Source: JACDHG01 sp963811585
GTDB taxonomy: Bacteria; Actinomycetota; Actinomycetes; Propionibacteriales; Nocardioidaceae
Length of the DNA: 64,000 nucleotides
Reading direction: 5' to 3'
Assembly: GCA_963811585.1 (NCBI GenBank)
Contig: CAWERR010000006.1
Location: 682,001 to 746,000 of the forward strand
Shown here: positions 34,707-43,622 of the stretch, one piece after another
How positions within the stretch are numbered: position 1 is the first letter of the stretch
Layout: every line of letters begins with the position of its first letter
The notes under the pieces: model-generated
Told to the model about the DNA's origin: nothing
Databases searched by the model: none
The model's input: only the letters and a program-made list of their open reading frames with translations
Made by a program: the position numbers and the translations under genes

Positions 34707-36770
34707 ATGACGACGACCACGACCGCCGACTCCGTCGTGAAGGGTAGCCGGTGGGCCTTCCTCACCGACGGACCACCGATCCGCAAGCCGGTGTTCTACT
34801 CGGCGGTGATCGGCGTTCTGGTCATGGCGACGTGGGCGATCTTCGCGCCCGACCAGGCCGAGCGGGTCATCGGCGACGCGGTCGCCCGAGTCGTGGACTG
34901 GTTCGGTTGGTTCTACGTCCTGCTGACCACGGCGGTGCTGGCTTTCGTGCTCTACCTGGCCATCTCTCGCTACGGCTCCATCAAGCTCGGTCCCGACCAC
35001 TCCAAGCCGCAGTTCTCCACGTTCGCCTGGGCCTCGATGCTCTTCGCCGCCGGTATCGGCACTGACGTGATGTTCTACGCGGTGGCCGAGCCCGTCAGCC
35101 AGTACATGGTTCCGCCGACCGGCGACCCCGAGACCATCGCGGCCGCCCGCGAGGCGACGGTGTGGACCTTGTTCCACTACGGGATCTCAGGCTGGGGTCT
35201 CTACGCCTTGATGGGGATGGCGCTGGGCTACTTCACCTACCGGATGAACCTCCCGCTCGCGGTGCGCTCGGCGCTGTACCCGATCTTCGGGCGCCGCGTC
35301 GACGGCGGCCTCGGTCACTCCGTCGACACGGCCGCCGTGCTCGGCACCATCTTCGGGGTCGCAACCAGCCTGGGCATCGGGGTCGTGTTCCTCAACCAGG
35401 GACTCAACGTCCTGTTTGGTGTGCCCGTCGGCCTCGGGGCCCAGATCGGCCTCGTCGTCCTCGCCGTAGTGATGGCCGCCATCTCGGCCACCACGGGTGT
35501 CGACAAGGGCATTCGCTTCCTGTCCCAGCTCAACGTCATCCTGGCACTCGGCCTCGCCGCCTACGTCCTGCTGACGGGGCGTACGAGCTTCATCCTCAAC
35601 GCCGTCGTCATGAACGTCGGCGACTACGCCCAGACCTTCCCCCGCAAGACGATGGAGACCTTCGCGTTCGAGGGCGCGGCCGAGTGGATGTCGCTGTGGA
35701 CGCTGTTCTTCTGGGCCTGGTGGATCGCGTGGGCGTCCTTCGTGGGACTGTTCCTGGCCCGGATCTCCCGTGGCCGGACGATCCGGCAGTTCGTCGCCGG
35801 GACGATGATCATCCCCTTCACCTACATCGTCATGTGGATCTCGATCTTCGGCAACGCCGCCCTCGACCGGATCCGGGGAGGTGACGATGCGTTCGCCGAC
35901 GCGGCGCTGGCTTCCCCCGAGGCGGGCTTCTACACGTTGCTGGAGGAATACCCCCTCTCCGGCGTCGTCATCGCCGTCTCGGTCTTCGTCGGTCTTCTCT
36001 TCTACGTCACCTCAGCCGACTCGGGTGCCCTGGTGATGGGCAACCTCTCTTCCGAACTGCGCTCGGTGCAGGACGACGCGGCGCCCTGGCTGCGCATCGT
36101 GTGGGCCTCGGCCACCGGACTCCTGACGATCGCCGTTCTGGCGGTGGGTGGCATCTACGCCCTTCAGTACGCCACGGTGATCTTCGGTTTGCCGTTTGCG
36201 TTCGTCATCGTGCTGGTCATGCTCGGCCTGCTCAAAGCACTGCGGGTCGAGGGCCGGCGCGCCGGGGCCGTGACACGCGCGCTGCCGATCATCGCGACGG
36301 GCCGCGACACGGACACCGACAGAGAAGGGCACGCCGAGTCGTCGTGGAAGGCTCGCCTTGCCCGTGCGGTCAACTTCGTCGACGTCGAGGCCGCAACGGC
36401 CTACCTCGACGCCGTGGTGCGACCCGCGCTCACCGAGGTCGCCCACGAACTGGAGGACCGGGGGGTGCCGACCCAGGTCACTCAGGCTGCGGGTGGCGGC
36501 GAGGACGACGAGGACGGCGGGTTGGCCTGGGTGGAGCTGCGCACCCTGGGAGGAGACGACCCGTTCGTCTACCGGGTGCAGGTCCACGAGTCACCGGTGC
36601 CGACGTACGGCGGCCGGATGATCGGCGACCGCGACCAGTACGCCCGCCTGGAAGTGCACACCGTTGGTGGTGGGCAGGACTACGACGTGATGGGCTACTC
36701 CACGACGCAGGTAATCCACGACTGCCTCGACCACTACGAAGGACACCTCGAGTTCCTTCGACTTGCGTGA
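34707..36770 (+). CDS. betT: BCCT family choline/betaine transporter (BetT type)
   Basis: Membrane symporter for choline, betaine or carnitine, taking up osmoprotectants or their precursors. The 687-residue protein has twelve helices between about 28 and 510, with the family segments GMALGYFTYRMNLPLAVRSAL, and WTLFFWAWWIAWASFVGLFLARISRGRTI (the tryptophan-rich substrate helix). About 175 residues of cytoplasmic C-terminal tail follow (AVNFVDVEAATAYLDAVVRP and PFVYRVQVHESPVPTYGGRM), as in E. coli BetT (677 residues), where the tail senses osmotic stress. GAGGAG precedes the ATG. No betA/betB genes for choline oxidation are nearby, so the substrate is a family-based guess. Confidence 0.88.
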   Translation: MTTTTTADSVVKGSRWAFLTDGPPIRKPVFYSAVIGVLVMATWAIFAPDQAERVIGDAVARVVDWFGWFYVLLTTAVLAFVLYLAISRYGSIKLGPDHSKPQFSTFAWASMLFAAGIGTDVMFYAVAEPVSQYMVPPTGDPETIAAAREATVWTLFHYGISGWGLYALMGMALGYFTYRMNLPLAVRSALYPIFGRRVDGGLGHSVDTAAVLGTIFGVATSLGIGVVFLNQGLNVLFGVPVGLGAQIGLVVLAVVMAAISATTGVDKGIRFLSQLNVILALGLAAYVLLTGRTSFILNAVVMNVGDYAQTFPRKTMETFAFEGAAEWMSLWTLFFWAWWIAWASFVGLFLARISRGRTIRQFVAGTMIIPFTYIVMWISIFGNAALDRIRGGDDAFADAALASPEAGFYTLLEEYPLSGVVIAVSVFVGLLFYVTSADSGALVMGNLSSELRSVQDDAAPWLRIVWASATGLLTIAVLAVGGIYALQYATVIFGLPFAFVIVLVMLGLLKALRVEGRRAGAVTRALPIIATGRDTDTDREGHAESSWKARLARAVNFVDVEAATAYLDAVVRPALTEVAHELEDRGVPTQVTQAAGGGEDDEDGGLAWVELRTLGGDDPFVYRVQVHESPVPTYGGRMIGDRDQYARLEVHTVGGGQDYDVMGYSTTQVIHDCLDHYEGHLEFLRLA

Positions 36771-37033
36771 TCATGCGCACGCCAGCAGATCCGGTGATCC
36801 GGCGCCGTGAGGCGGCTACGAGACGATTCCGTCAGCGCCACACCAGGCGGTCACCCACGACTGTCGTGGACATGGTCCGTTCTACCGTGCCCGCCTGCGG
36901 TGTTCGACTCGGTGGTGTCGCCGGATGTTCGGCGGCGTCGTCGCCGATGCCTGGGTGTATTCGGTCCCCGGCCCGGCCGCCCTCCGAAGGATGAGCCCCG
37001 TGGCAACCGCAGCCGGCACCGTACGCTGCACCC

Positions 37034-38119
37034 ATGCTCACCAGCGGCCGTCTCCGGTCGATGGTGGCAGTGCTGGCCGCTCTGGCCAGCACTGCCACCG
37101 GTTGTTCCAAGCCACTCGCGACCCAAGATCACATCGAGGGCACGGGTCAGCGGGCCGAACGACGTCTCAACCCGCTGCCTGGCCGCAACCTGGTGGTGGC
37201 GATCTCGGTTGACGGGCTCAAACCTGCCGCGCTGCGGCGCCTTGGCCCGGACAGGGCTCCGGCCTTTCACCGCTTGCTCCGTCACGGGGCGCGCACACTG
37301 AACGCCCGGACCCTGCGAGAGAAAACCCAGACCCTGCCCGACCACACCACCATGCTCACCGGCCGCACCGCCATCGGCGAAGAAGGGCATGGAGTCACGG
37401 TGAACTCCGACCCGGGCGGGACAGTGCACCAGGCGGCGGGCCACCACATCAGCAGCATGTTCACCGTGGTCCACGACCGCGGCGGCAGCACCGCCCTGTA
37501 CGCCTCAAAGTCGAAATTCGCGCTGTTCGACCGGTCCTGGAACGCCCAAGCGGGCGGCCGCGATCGGGTCGGGGCGAACAACGGCCGGGACAAGATAGAT
37601 CGCTACGCGCTCGCCTCCGAGGAGCAACTGGTCGACCGGCTGGTCAACAGCCTCCGACAGCACCCAGACCCGTTGAGCTTCCTGCACCTGGCGCTCCCTG
37701 ACACGGTCGGACACCGCGACGGGTTCGGCTCGCCCCCATATCTGCGCGCCGTCCAGCGTGTTGACGCGCTGCTCGGGCGGATCCTGCGCACCATCGCAAA
37801 TCGGCCCGCACTGCAGCGTCATGCCACCGTCATCCTCACCGCCGACCATGGCGGGAGCCTCAACGGCCACCAAGACCCCACCCGACGGGCACACTTCAGG
37901 ATCCCGTTCCTGATCTGGGGTGCGGGTGTCGCGGACGGAGCCAACCTGTACCGGCTCAACCCCGGCCGGCGGGCGCCAGGAGATTCGCGCACCACGTACG
38001 ACGGACCGCAGCCGATCCGCAACGGCGACCTGGCCAACCTCGCCACAGCTCTTCTCGGCCTGCCCGCCGTCCGGGGCAGCACCTTCAACCACAGCCAGGG
38101 ACTGCGGGTGCGGCGCTGA
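37034..38119 (+). CDS. Type I phosphodiesterase/nucleotide pyrophosphatase lipoprotein
   Basis: Exported alkaline-phosphatase-superfamily enzyme that should hydrolyse phosphodiesters or nucleotide pyrophosphates. A signal peptide ends in a lipobox-like ASTATGC (Cys24). Metal and active-site residues are visible: Asp60 in VAISVDGLKP, the Thr nucleophile in LPDHTTMLTG (Thr105/106), ALPDTVGHRDG, and LTADHGGSLNGH, plus a later His. The 361-residue length fits a one-domain NPP/PhoA-like enzyme. It starts an apparent phosphate/metal group with the ZIP transporter and, on the other strand, PhoD. The start ATG has no clear ribosome site. Confidence 0.83.
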   Translation: MLTSGRLRSMVAVLAALASTATGCSKPLATQDHIEGTGQRAERRLNPLPGRNLVVAISVDGLKPAALRRLGPDRAPAFHRLLRHGARTLNARTLREKTQTLPDHTTMLTGRTAIGEEGHGVTVNSDPGGTVHQAAGHHISSMFTVVHDRGGSTALYASKSKFALFDRSWNAQAGGRDRVGANNGRDKIDRYALASEEQLVDRLVNSLRQHPDPLSFLHLALPDTVGHRDGFGSPPYLRAVQRVDALLGRILRTIANRPALQRHATVILTADHGGSLNGHQDPTRRAHFRIPFLIWGAGVADGANLYRLNPGRRAPGDSRTTYDGPQPIRNGDLANLATALLGLPAVRGSTFNHSQGLRVRR

Positions 38120-38248
38120 CGCCGGCGCGGGACGGACACGGCCTAAAATCAACAACAGTGTGGGCTCTGCCCTCGCTGAAAGGGTGGTCCTTGGCCCTTG
38201 CCCAGGCCACAGTCGAAGCCTGGCCAGCGACCGGACTGGAGGTGCCCT

Positions 38249-39004
38249 ATGTGGGAAGCGGCACTGTGGGGGTTGATCGGTGGCTCGACGCTGGTGATCG
38301 GTGCGGCGCTCGGCCTGCGCTTCCACTGGTCACCGCAACTTATCGGGCTGATCATGGCCTTCGGCGCCGGCGTGCTGATCGCATCGGTCGCTTACGAGCT
38401 CGTCGACGACGCTGCACAGGTGGGGACGTTCCAGGCAACGGTGTGGGGTCTGGCCGCGGGCAGCGCGACCTTCTTCATCGGCGACCTCCTCATCGCCCGA
38501 GCCGGCGCGAAGGACCGCAAGCGTTCCGAGGTTTCCAACAGAGAGCCGGGCGGCAACAGCGCCAGCCTGGCCGCCGCCTCCGGTGCTGCCTTGGCGCTGG
38601 GAGCCCTGCTCGACGGCATTCCCGAGTCAGCCGCCATCGGGGTGACCATCCTGCAGGAGGGATCGCCCAGCGCTGCGTTCATCGCCGCCGTTGCCCTGTC
38701 CAATCTCCCCGAGGGACTGTCCTCAGCAACCGGGATGCGCGCGTCAGGTCGCAGCGTGCGACACATCATGGGGCTGTGGATCGGCATCGCGCTGCTCTCG
38801 AGTGTCGCGGCTGGCCTGGGATTCGTGTTCCTCAACGGGGCCTCCGACGGCACCATCGCGTTCGTGATGACGTTCGCCGCTGGTGCCATCCTGTGCATGC
38901 TCGCCTCGACGATGTTGCCCGAGGCCGCGAAGGACGGCGGTCCCGTCGTGGGTCTGGTTACCGCTGCTGGTTTCCTCGCCTCCGTCCTGTTGGACCGGCT
39001 CTGA
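38249..39004 (+). CDS. ZIP family divalent metal transporter
   Basis: Membrane importer for Zn or a related metal, 251 residues, eight predicted helices. The family signature is clear in helices 4 and 5: ALLDGIPESAAIGV and VALSNLPEGLSSATGM, which supply the His-less but Glu/Pro-containing metal site of the ZupT/GufA-like branch (IPE and LPE motifs). The ATG at 38249 has GGAGGTG 5 nt upstream and is better than upstream in-frame candidates. It lies between two exported phosphatases that depend on divalent metals, which may explain the grouping. Confidence 0.87.
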   Translation: MWEAALWGLIGGSTLVIGAALGLRFHWSPQLIGLIMAFGAGVLIASVAYELVDDAAQVGTFQATVWGLAAGSATFFIGDLLIARAGAKDRKRSEVSNREPGGNSASLAAASGAALALGALLDGIPESAAIGVTILQEGSPSAAFIAAVALSNLPEGLSSATGMRASGRSVRHIMGLWIGIALLSSVAAGLGFVFLNGASDGTIAFVMTFAAGAILCMLASTMLPEAAKDGGPVVGLVTAAGFLASVLLDRL

Positions 39005-39106
39005 TCAGTCGGCAATCCGGGCCTGCGCCTTCTGGGGTCTGTCAACAATGGCTGCACTTCTGCATGCCAGGCGGGCAACCCGGCCGCCACTGAGGACCCT
39101 CTCAGG

Positions 39107-40708
39107 TCACGTGACCGGGCCGGCCAGCCCCGGAGTCCCGTGCTCGATCACCGCGATGGCAGCTGTGCGCACGGCACCGTCGCGACGCTTCACGATGCGG
39201 TTGACGACCCTGAAGTCAGCCTCGTACGTCTGCCGGGTGACGCGGCACCGGACGTAACCGCGCTGGCAGTTGATGTACTTCATGTGCGAGTTACCGGCGA
39301 GCAGGCGACGGGCAAAGTCGCTACGTCGCTCGCCATCCCCGCCGCTAGTCACCGAAGTGCCGATGAGCTCGGTGGCCACCACCGCTGAGCTGGGGTCGTT
39401 GAAGTCGTCCTTCAGGTTCAGCGCGACGTTGATGTGCTTGTCGCCGGTGATGACCACCAAATCGCGAGCTCCGGCGCGGACCGCGCCGCGCAGCACGCGG
39501 TCGCGGTTGGCCGAATACCCGTCCCACATATCCATGTTGAGCAGTTGCCCTTCGGAGGTGTCAAGGTCGTTCTGACCCATCGTCACCTGGTTGGCCAAGA
39601 CGTCCCATCGAGCGGTGGAAGCAACGAGGCCGCGTTGCAGCCACGCCTCTTGCTCGGCTCCCATCACGCTACGGGCAGGGTTCAGCCGTTCATCGCAGTC
39701 CCTTTCGAGCTTCTTTGTGCAGGCCTGGTCATCGCGAAACTGTCGCGTGTCCAGCACATGAAAGGTAGCCAAGTCGCCGTAGCGGAGACGTCGAAAGATC
39801 TGCATGTCAGCACCCCTCGGGCGCTGCTGAGCCCTCAGCGGCAAGTGCTCGTACCAAGCCCGGAATGCAGCGGCCCGGCGCCGGAGAAAGGCCGGTGCGG
39901 TGTCACTGCCGGACCAGCCGTTGGCGACCTCGTGGTCATCGAGCGTCATCAGCCAAGGGAAGCGGCGATGAGCCTCTTGCAAGTCGGGGTCGGTTTTCGT
40001 CAGCGCGTACCGCAGGCGGTAGGCAGCGAGGTTGTCCGCATTCTCAGCGAAGTAGTCGGGCACGGTTTCGAGACGGCCGTTGGGATGTCTGGGGATCCCC
40101 TTCTCATAGATGTAGTCGCCGAGGTGAACCACGAGGTCGAGGTTGTCGTCGGCGAGATGGCGATACGCGGTGAAGTAGCCCCTTGACCACCCCTGACACG
40201 ACACGAAAGCGAAGGCGAGCTGGCGTGCTCGACCAGACGGCGTCGTCCGGGTGCGTCCCACCGGTGAGATGTGTCCTCCGGTTCTGAACCGGTAGTAGTA
40301 GACCCTGTCGGCGTCCAGTCCCCTGATCTCCGGATGGATCGAGTGGGCAAGTGCGGGGGTCGCCTCGGCGCTGCCGCGGCGCACGATGTGCGTGAACCGG
40401 AGGTCGGTGGCGACCTCGTACCGCACGCGGACAATCTGTCTGGGCATGCCACCGCGCCCGCTCTGAGCCAGGGGGCGAGGTGCGAGGCGGGTCCAGAGCA
40501 CGAAACCGCCTGGCCGCGGGTCCCCCGAGGCGACTCCAAGCGTGAACGGATAGGGCATCCGAGCCGGTTCAGAAGCACCGGTGCTCGACCACGCCCCCGT
40601 CCCCAGCATCATGGCCGTCCCTGTCAGACCCGACATGGTCAGGAAATGACGACGGTCCAGGTCTGACCAGCCTCGTGTCTCTGCTCGACGCGTCACCGGA
40701 CCCGTCAC
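39107..40708 (-). CDS. phoD: PhoD-type alkaline phosphatase, Tat-exported
   Basis: Extracytoplasmic phosphodiesterase/phosphomonoesterase that releases phosphate; PhoD enzymes use Fe and Ca. The N-terminus has a twin-arginine motif DRRHFLTMSG (Arg19, Arg20) and a hydrophobic stretch. Mature-domain motifs are TLGVASGDPRPGGFVLWTRL, VHLGDYIYEKG, LDDHEVANGW (metal ligands), LANQVTMGQNDL and VITGDKHINVA. The 533-residue length is typical. It converges with the ZIP gene and diverges from the hexosaminidase across a 240-bp promoter region that holds a palindrome and a DasR-type operator. No PHO box was recognised. Confidence 0.92.
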   Translation of the reverse strand: MTGPVTRRAETRGWSDLDRRHFLTMSGLTGTAMMLGTGAWSSTGASEPARMPYPFTLGVASGDPRPGGFVLWTRLAPRPLAQSGRGGMPRQIVRVRYEVATDLRFTHIVRRGSAEATPALAHSIHPEIRGLDADRVYYYRFRTGGHISPVGRTRTTPSGRARQLAFAFVSCQGWSRGYFTAYRHLADDNLDLVVHLGDYIYEKGIPRHPNGRLETVPDYFAENADNLAAYRLRYALTKTDPDLQEAHRRFPWLMTLDDHEVANGWSGSDTAPAFLRRRAAAFRAWYEHLPLRAQQRPRGADMQIFRRLRYGDLATFHVLDTRQFRDDQACTKKLERDCDERLNPARSVMGAEQEAWLQRGLVASTARWDVLANQVTMGQNDLDTSEGQLLNMDMWDGYSANRDRVLRGAVRAGARDLVVITGDKHINVALNLKDDFNDPSSAVVATELIGTSVTSGGDGERRSDFARRLLAGNSHMKYINCQRGYVRCRVTRQTYEADFRVVNRIVKRRDGAVRTAAIAVIEHGTPGLAGPVT

Positions 40709-40796
40709 GCCCCTCGTGCCGAAGGCGTCGAGTGGTTGACCAAGCGCATGCGTGCCACGCTCTCGACGCTAGGCCGGTTACCCGGGTTCTACAGCA

Positions 40797-40813
40797 GATT
40801 GACGTAATCAATC
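40797..40813. promoter_or_regulatory. 17-bp palindrome in the phoD/hexosaminidase promoter region
   Basis: GATTGA-CGTAA-TCAATC has perfect 6-bp arms around a 5-nt centre. It lies 89 bp upstream of the phoD start and 136 bp upstream of the hexosaminidase gene; it could be an operator for either. The binding protein is unknown. Confidence 0.45.
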
Positions 40814-40879
40814 CACTACGACCAGTCATTTCTGCGGGCAACCACCGGAAGCCGGCCAGCGCCGGGATCCGCGCAAGTC

Positions 40880-40909
40880 TTGACAGGTCTAGACCACGGA
40901 TTTTACGTT
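40880..40909 (+). promoter_or_regulatory. Hexosaminidase promoter with DasR-type dre operator
   Basis: TTGACA (40880-40885) and TACGTT (40904-40909) form a -35/-10 pair with an 18-bp spacer. The spacer begins with the palindrome GGTCTAGACC (40886-40895); in context ACAGGTCTAGACCACG it differs at two positions from the dre consensus ACTGGTCTAGACCACT known for DasR of Streptomyces. The operator thus overlaps the core promoter, as expected for repression. Confidence 0.72.
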
Positions 40910-40948
40910 GGACCAAAGCCTCTGGCGCCCCCCACGAGGAGAAGACGC

Positions 40949-42595
40949 ATGTCGAACGCACCCACCCACTCCCGTTTCGACGGGCAGTCGTTGCCCGTCG
41001 ACCCTCACTCATCTACCACCTCAGCGGCAAGACGCAGGACGTTTGCTCTGCCCGCCCTGCTGAGCGCCATCGTCCTGTTGGCCTCGGCGTTAGCCAGCAT
41101 GCCGGTCGAGGCCACCCCCCAACGGCATGCACAACCCCCTTCAGTTATTCCGGCACCGACATCCATCGTCGCCACGCCGGGTTCGTTCACGCTCAAGCAC
41201 TCGACCCGGATCCACGTTGATTCGCACTCACACCGCGCAATTGGCGCGGCCAACGCCCTTGCCGAGGTCCTTCGGCCATCGACCGGCTACCCCATCCCCG
41301 TGAGCCGTCACGGGCATCCAGCAGCGAAGAGCATCGTCCTGAAGCTCGACCGGTCGCAAGGCCTCGGTGACGAGGGCTACCGACTCGATGTCACGCCGGG
41401 AGGCGTCACCATCCGCGCGAACACCGCAGCCGGCCTCTTCTACGGCGTGCAGACCCTGCGGCAGCTGTTCCCGAGCAAGGTCGAGAGCGACAGAGTCAAG
41501 CCCGGCCCGTGGACCGTGGGCGGTGTGCATATCACCGACACGCCACGGTTCGAGTGGCGCGGCGCGATGCTTGACGTTTCCCGACACTTCTTCCGCATCG
41601 GTGAGGTCAAGCGCTACATCGACCTGTTGGCGGCATACAAGGTGAACGTCCTGCACCTGCACCTTGCGGACGACCAGGGTTGGCGCATCGAGATCGACAG
41701 CTGGCCGCGGCTTGCCACCTACGGCGGCAGCACGGAGGTCGGCGGAGGCCCCGGCGGCTACTACACCAAGGAGCAGTACCGCCACCTGGTCAACTATGCG
41801 CAGCGCCACCACATCATGGTCGTGCCCGAGATCGATATGCCGGGCCACACGAACGCCGCGCTCGCGTCGTACGCGAGGCTGAACTGCGACGGCGTGGCGC
41901 CACCGCTCTACACCGGGACCGAAGTGGGTTTCAGCTCCCTGTGCATCAACAAGCGGATCACCTACCGGTTCATCAACGACGTCGTACGCGAGCTGTCCCG
42001 CATGACCCCGGGACCGTACATCCATATCGGCGGTGACGAAGCGCACTCGACGGATCATGCGGACTACGTCACCTTCGTCAACCGGGTGGAGCGGATCGTC
42101 GAGGCACACGGCAAGGACATGTCCGGGTGGGAGGAGATCACCGGCGCGGACGTGTCGTCCTCCTCCGTCGCGCAGCATTGGTGGGACGAGTCCGAGGCAG
42201 TGACCGCTGCCGACAAGGGCATGAAGGTCGTCATGTCGCCGGCCGAGAAGGCCTACATCGACATGAAGTACGACGAGAACACCGAGCTTGGCCTCGACTG
42301 GGCAGGTCTCACCAGCACCCAGGACTCCTACGAGTGGGATCCCGGCACTTGGGCTCCCGGTGTCCCGGAGTCATCCGTGTTAGGACCCGAAGCCCCACTG
42401 TGGAGCGAGACTCTCGAAGACATCAACGACATCGAGTTCATGGCCTTCCCGAGGATGGCCGGTATCGCCGAGCTCGGGTGGTCCGCGCAGGGACGCTCCT
42501 GGGACGAGTACAAGCAGCGACTCGGCGCTCATGGGCCGCGCTGGGACGAGATGTCGGTGAACTACTACCGTGATCCCGCCGTTCCCTGGCAGTAG
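40949..42595 (+). CDS. Secreted beta-N-acetylhexosaminidase (GH20)
   Basis: Exported glycosidase removing terminal GlcNAc (or GalNAc) from chitin fragments or glycans. A long signal peptide (helix about 33-50, then a VEA site near 55) is followed by the GH20b domain (VIPAPTSIVATPGSFTLKHS) and the catalytic barrel: WRGAMLDVSRHFF, HLHLADDQGWRIEI, PEIDMPGHTNAAL and the catalytic pair Asp363-Glu364 in YIHIGGDEAH. The C-terminal EAPLWSETL and FPRMAGIAELGWS are also conserved. The 548-residue protein needs only this domain pair. GAGGAGAAG precedes the ATG. The dre-like operator in its promoter and the GntR gene downstream point to amino-sugar control. Confidence 0.94.
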   Translation: MSNAPTHSRFDGQSLPVDPHSSTTSAARRRTFALPALLSAIVLLASALASMPVEATPQRHAQPPSVIPAPTSIVATPGSFTLKHSTRIHVDSHSHRAIGAANALAEVLRPSTGYPIPVSRHGHPAAKSIVLKLDRSQGLGDEGYRLDVTPGGVTIRANTAAGLFYGVQTLRQLFPSKVESDRVKPGPWTVGGVHITDTPRFEWRGAMLDVSRHFFRIGEVKRYIDLLAAYKVNVLHLHLADDQGWRIEIDSWPRLATYGGSTEVGGGPGGYYTKEQYRHLVNYAQRHHIMVVPEIDMPGHTNAALASYARLNCDGVAPPLYTGTEVGFSSLCINKRITYRFINDVVRELSRMTPGPYIHIGGDEAHSTDHADYVTFVNRVERIVEAHGKDMSGWEEITGADVSSSSVAQHWWDESEAVTAADKGMKVVMSPAEKAYIDMKYDENTELGLDWAGLTSTQDSYEWDPGTWAPGVPESSVLGPEAPLWSETLEDINDIEFMAFPRMAGIAELGWSAQGRSWDEYKQRLGAHGPRWDEMSVNYYRDPAVPWQ

Positions 42596-42693
42596 CCAGC
42601 AGATCTGGTTGACCTGATCCTGCACGGAAACACGGTCGGACGTGAGCATCGCCATCGAGTTTTGCGGTGCCTGGGCTGAGGCATGATGTCGCA

Positions 42694-43404
42694 ATGACAA
42701 CCCGCCCGGGCACCGCAAAGCACGTCGCAGTCCGCGACCGCCTGCGCGAGATCGTCCTCGAGCTCGCGCCCGGAGACCCGTTGCCGGCAGAGCGTGCGCT
42801 TGCCGAGCAGATGGGCGTGGCCCGTATGACGGTGCGCCAAGCCGTCGCGGGCCTTGCCCGCGAGGGAATGGTGCGCAGCATCCATGGGCGAGGGAACCTC
42901 CGAGCCCCGGACCCGCTGCAGCTTCGAGTCCGGCTGGGCTCCTTCGCCGACGCCCTTCGTGAGCACGACCTGGAGCCGATGACGCGGACCTTGGAGTGCA
43001 GCCTCGACGACGACCCTCCTCAAGAAGTGGGCGAGTTTCTCCGGCTCGACGAAGACAACCGCGCTCTGCGGTTGCGCCGGATTCGGTTCGGCGACGGCCT
43101 CCCTCTCGCGCTGGAGCGCACCTGGCTGCCAGCGGCATTGGTGCCGGAGCTCACCGAGGAAGCCCTGACGGGGAGCCTCTACCACTTCCTCGAACCCCGG
43201 GGATTGTTACCGGACTCCGGTGAGGAATCCGTGGTGGCGGACCTTCCCGACCGGCACGAAGTGCAGCTGCTGCATATCGCGGCGAGCAGACCCGTACTCC
43301 GGTTGGTGCGCAAGGCTCTGCACGCAGGCGACCCCGTCGAGTACGCAGAAGCCGTCATCCCAGCCGATCGTTGTGAGCTGTGGTTTCCGGTGTCGCCAGT
43401 TTGA
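42694..43404 (+). CDS. GntR/HutC-family regulator with UTRA domain (DasR/NagR-like)
   Basis: Transcription factor, 236 residues. A winged helix-turn-helix at about 8-70 (DPLPAERALAEQMGVARMTVRQAVAGLAREGMV, with RMTVRQA as recognition helix) is joined to a UTRA effector domain at about 80-232 (RLGSFADALREHDLEP, LRLRRIRFGDGLPLALERTWLP, YAEAVIPADRCELWF). This is the architecture of DasR/NagR, which bind phosphorylated amino sugars. It follows the hexosaminidase by 98 bp in the same direction, and the dre-like palindrome upstream of that gene is a plausible operator for it. No ribosome site precedes the ATG. It may respond to a different effector. Confidence 0.88.
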   Translation: MTTRPGTAKHVAVRDRLREIVLELAPGDPLPAERALAEQMGVARMTVRQAVAGLAREGMVRSIHGRGNLRAPDPLQLRVRLGSFADALREHDLEPMTRTLECSLDDDPPQEVGEFLRLDEDNRALRLRRIRFGDGLPLALERTWLPAALVPELTEEALTGSLYHFLEPRGLLPDSGEESVVADLPDRHEVQLLHIAASRPVLRLVRKALHAGDPVEYAEAVIPADRCELWFPVSPV

Positions 43405-43413
43405 GACTTAACG

Positions 43414-43430
43414 CGCCTTCGGCGTTTCTG
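43414..43430 (+). terminator. Short hairpin after the GntR gene
   Basis: CGCC-TTC-GGCG followed by TTTCTG, starting 9 nt after the regulator stop codon. It is a small but plausible intrinsic terminator. Confidence 0.5.
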
Positions 43431-43622
43431 TGACGGTTTCAGCACGGATAGTCAGCTGCGCCCATTCCGGCGTCTTCGCATGCCCGAGGTAAACGCACTT
43501 GTTTGTCTCACAATGTCACTAGCTCCTCACCGGGTCTCCACCTAAGGGGGTTTGGGTCGCGGGCGACAGGGAACTGTTTTGGCAGGACGCCAATCAACGC
43601 TTCGAGACCATCTGAGGGCTGA

